NCBI RefSeq assembly: GCF_900129275.1
Contig: NZ_FQUX01000007.1
Coordinates: 1 to 64,000 of the forward strand
DNA length: 64,000 nt
Origin: Arenibacter palladensis
GTDB lineage: Bacteria; Bacteroidota; Bacteroidia; Flavobacteriales; Flavobacteriaceae
Direction of reading: 5' to 3'
The notes beneath the pieces are model-generated. The model saw only the letters and a program-made list of their open reading frames with translations. It ran no database searches and was not told where the DNA came from. The translations under genes were made by a program, and so were the position numbers. Numbering within the stretch: the stretch's first letter is position 1; every line of letters starts with the position of its first letter. Shown piece by piece: positions 63,716 through 64,000 of the stretch.

Positions 63716-64000
63716 TTAATCCAGTAATGCTGGTCTTAAAACGGTACTTTCAGAAGTTGGAAAATCTGGATCAACATAATTATCTACCACATTCCCGCTT
63801 AACCATTGTAAAGCCCTTACCATGGATTGTTGAAATGCGGCACAACGCATATTTGGCGGCCATATTTGATTTTCCCACAAATGGCCATAGGTAGAACAAT
63901 AAACCTTGCCTTTTCCAAAATTAACTGTCCATTCCATTGGGAAGTTTAACTCCGTTTTTGGGTCTTTGGCATACGATAAAACTTCTAGGTTTTCGGTAGT
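63716..64000 (-). CDS. ThuA-like domain protein, C-terminal part (cut by window end)
   Basis: The minus-strand frame is open from the right edge to the stop at 63716. The ~94 visible residues include PMEWTVNFGKGKVYCSTYGHLWENQ, MRCAAFQQSMVRALQWLSGN and VDPDFPTSESTVLRPAL. This is the closing part of ThuA-like proteins, similar in kind to but clearly different from the one at 25499. The start and any signal peptide lie outside the window. It is convergent with the sulfatase at 62062. Confidence 0.82.
   Translation of the reverse strand, partial: TTENLEVLSYAKDPKTELNFPMEWTVNFGKGKVYCSTYGHLWENQIWPPNMRCAAFQQSMVRALQWLSGNVVDNYVDPDFPTSESTVLRPALLD

Noticed and set aside
1-64000. tRNA, rRNA, CRISPR arrays, IS elements, attachment sites
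   Set aside because: No sequence resembling these was seen; no transposase or integrase gene is encoded and no regularly spaced repeats longer than about 20 bp were noticed.

Overview
The window looks like part of a marine Bacteroidota genome (Flavobacteriaceae type): low GC, SusC/SusD pairs, DUF4974-type FecR, head-GIN (DUF2807) protein, and promoters with the Bacteroidota -7 box TAnnTTTG. It is a very large polysaccharide utilization locus for a sulfated, rhamnose- and uronate-containing polysaccharide. Ulvan is the best guess, because it combines nine S1 sulfatase domains, two GH78 alpha-L-rhamnosidases, a GH106-like protein, a GH105 unsaturated-uronyl hydrolase and a complete rhamnose catabolic operon. 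No classical ulvan lyase family was recognised in the window.

Layout. (1) 1-356: C-terminal end of a DUF1501 protein. (2) 893-10791, plus strand: ECF sigma factor, FecR anti-sigma, STN-type SusC, SusD, two sulfatases. (3) 11123-18661, plus strand: GH105, an unrecognised 637-residue lipoprotein, an iduronate-sulfatase-like sulfatase, then GH78. (4) 18776-33776, minus strand: a GMC oxidoreductase unit, and a unit encoding a sulfatase-GH78 fusion, Gfo/Idh/MocA oxidoreductase, a two-domain secreted protein, ThuA, a decayed DUF1080 gene, a GH106-like protein and a sulfatase. (5) 34181-43583, minus strand: SusC, SusD, a PVC-type cytochrome c protein, an FG-GAP protein and a DUF1080 protein. (6) 44128-45828: a single sulfatase. 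(7) 46130-54842: a GntR regulator divergent from the rhamnose operon (aldolase/dehydrogenase fusion, isomerase, kinase, FMN alpha-hydroxyacid dehydrogenase, permease). (8) 55011-64000: DUF2807 protein, three sulfatases, a SnoaL-like protein, a ROK regulator and a partial ThuA.

The strongest discovery is a shared promoter architecture in front of eight transcription units. A 20-bp element made of three 5-bp repeats, roughly RCAGN-ACAGN-RCAGG-ATGCA, is followed after exactly 18 bp by a -7 box resembling TAnnTTTG. The element always points toward its gene. It ties the sigma/SusCD operon, the glycosidase and sulfatase units, the oxidoreductases and the rhamnose operon into one regulon, and it was not seen in the 55-64 kb segment, which has its own ROK regulator.

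Within that regulon are the parts of a possible 3-keto-sugar route (GMC oxidoreductase, ThuB-like Gfo/Idh/MocA enzyme, ThuA, cytochrome c protein, DUF1080 3-keto-disaccharide hydrolase). This suggests that an oxidation-assisted cleavage branch runs beside the ordinary hydrolases. Functional calls are by eye from sequence motifs; no database search was run.
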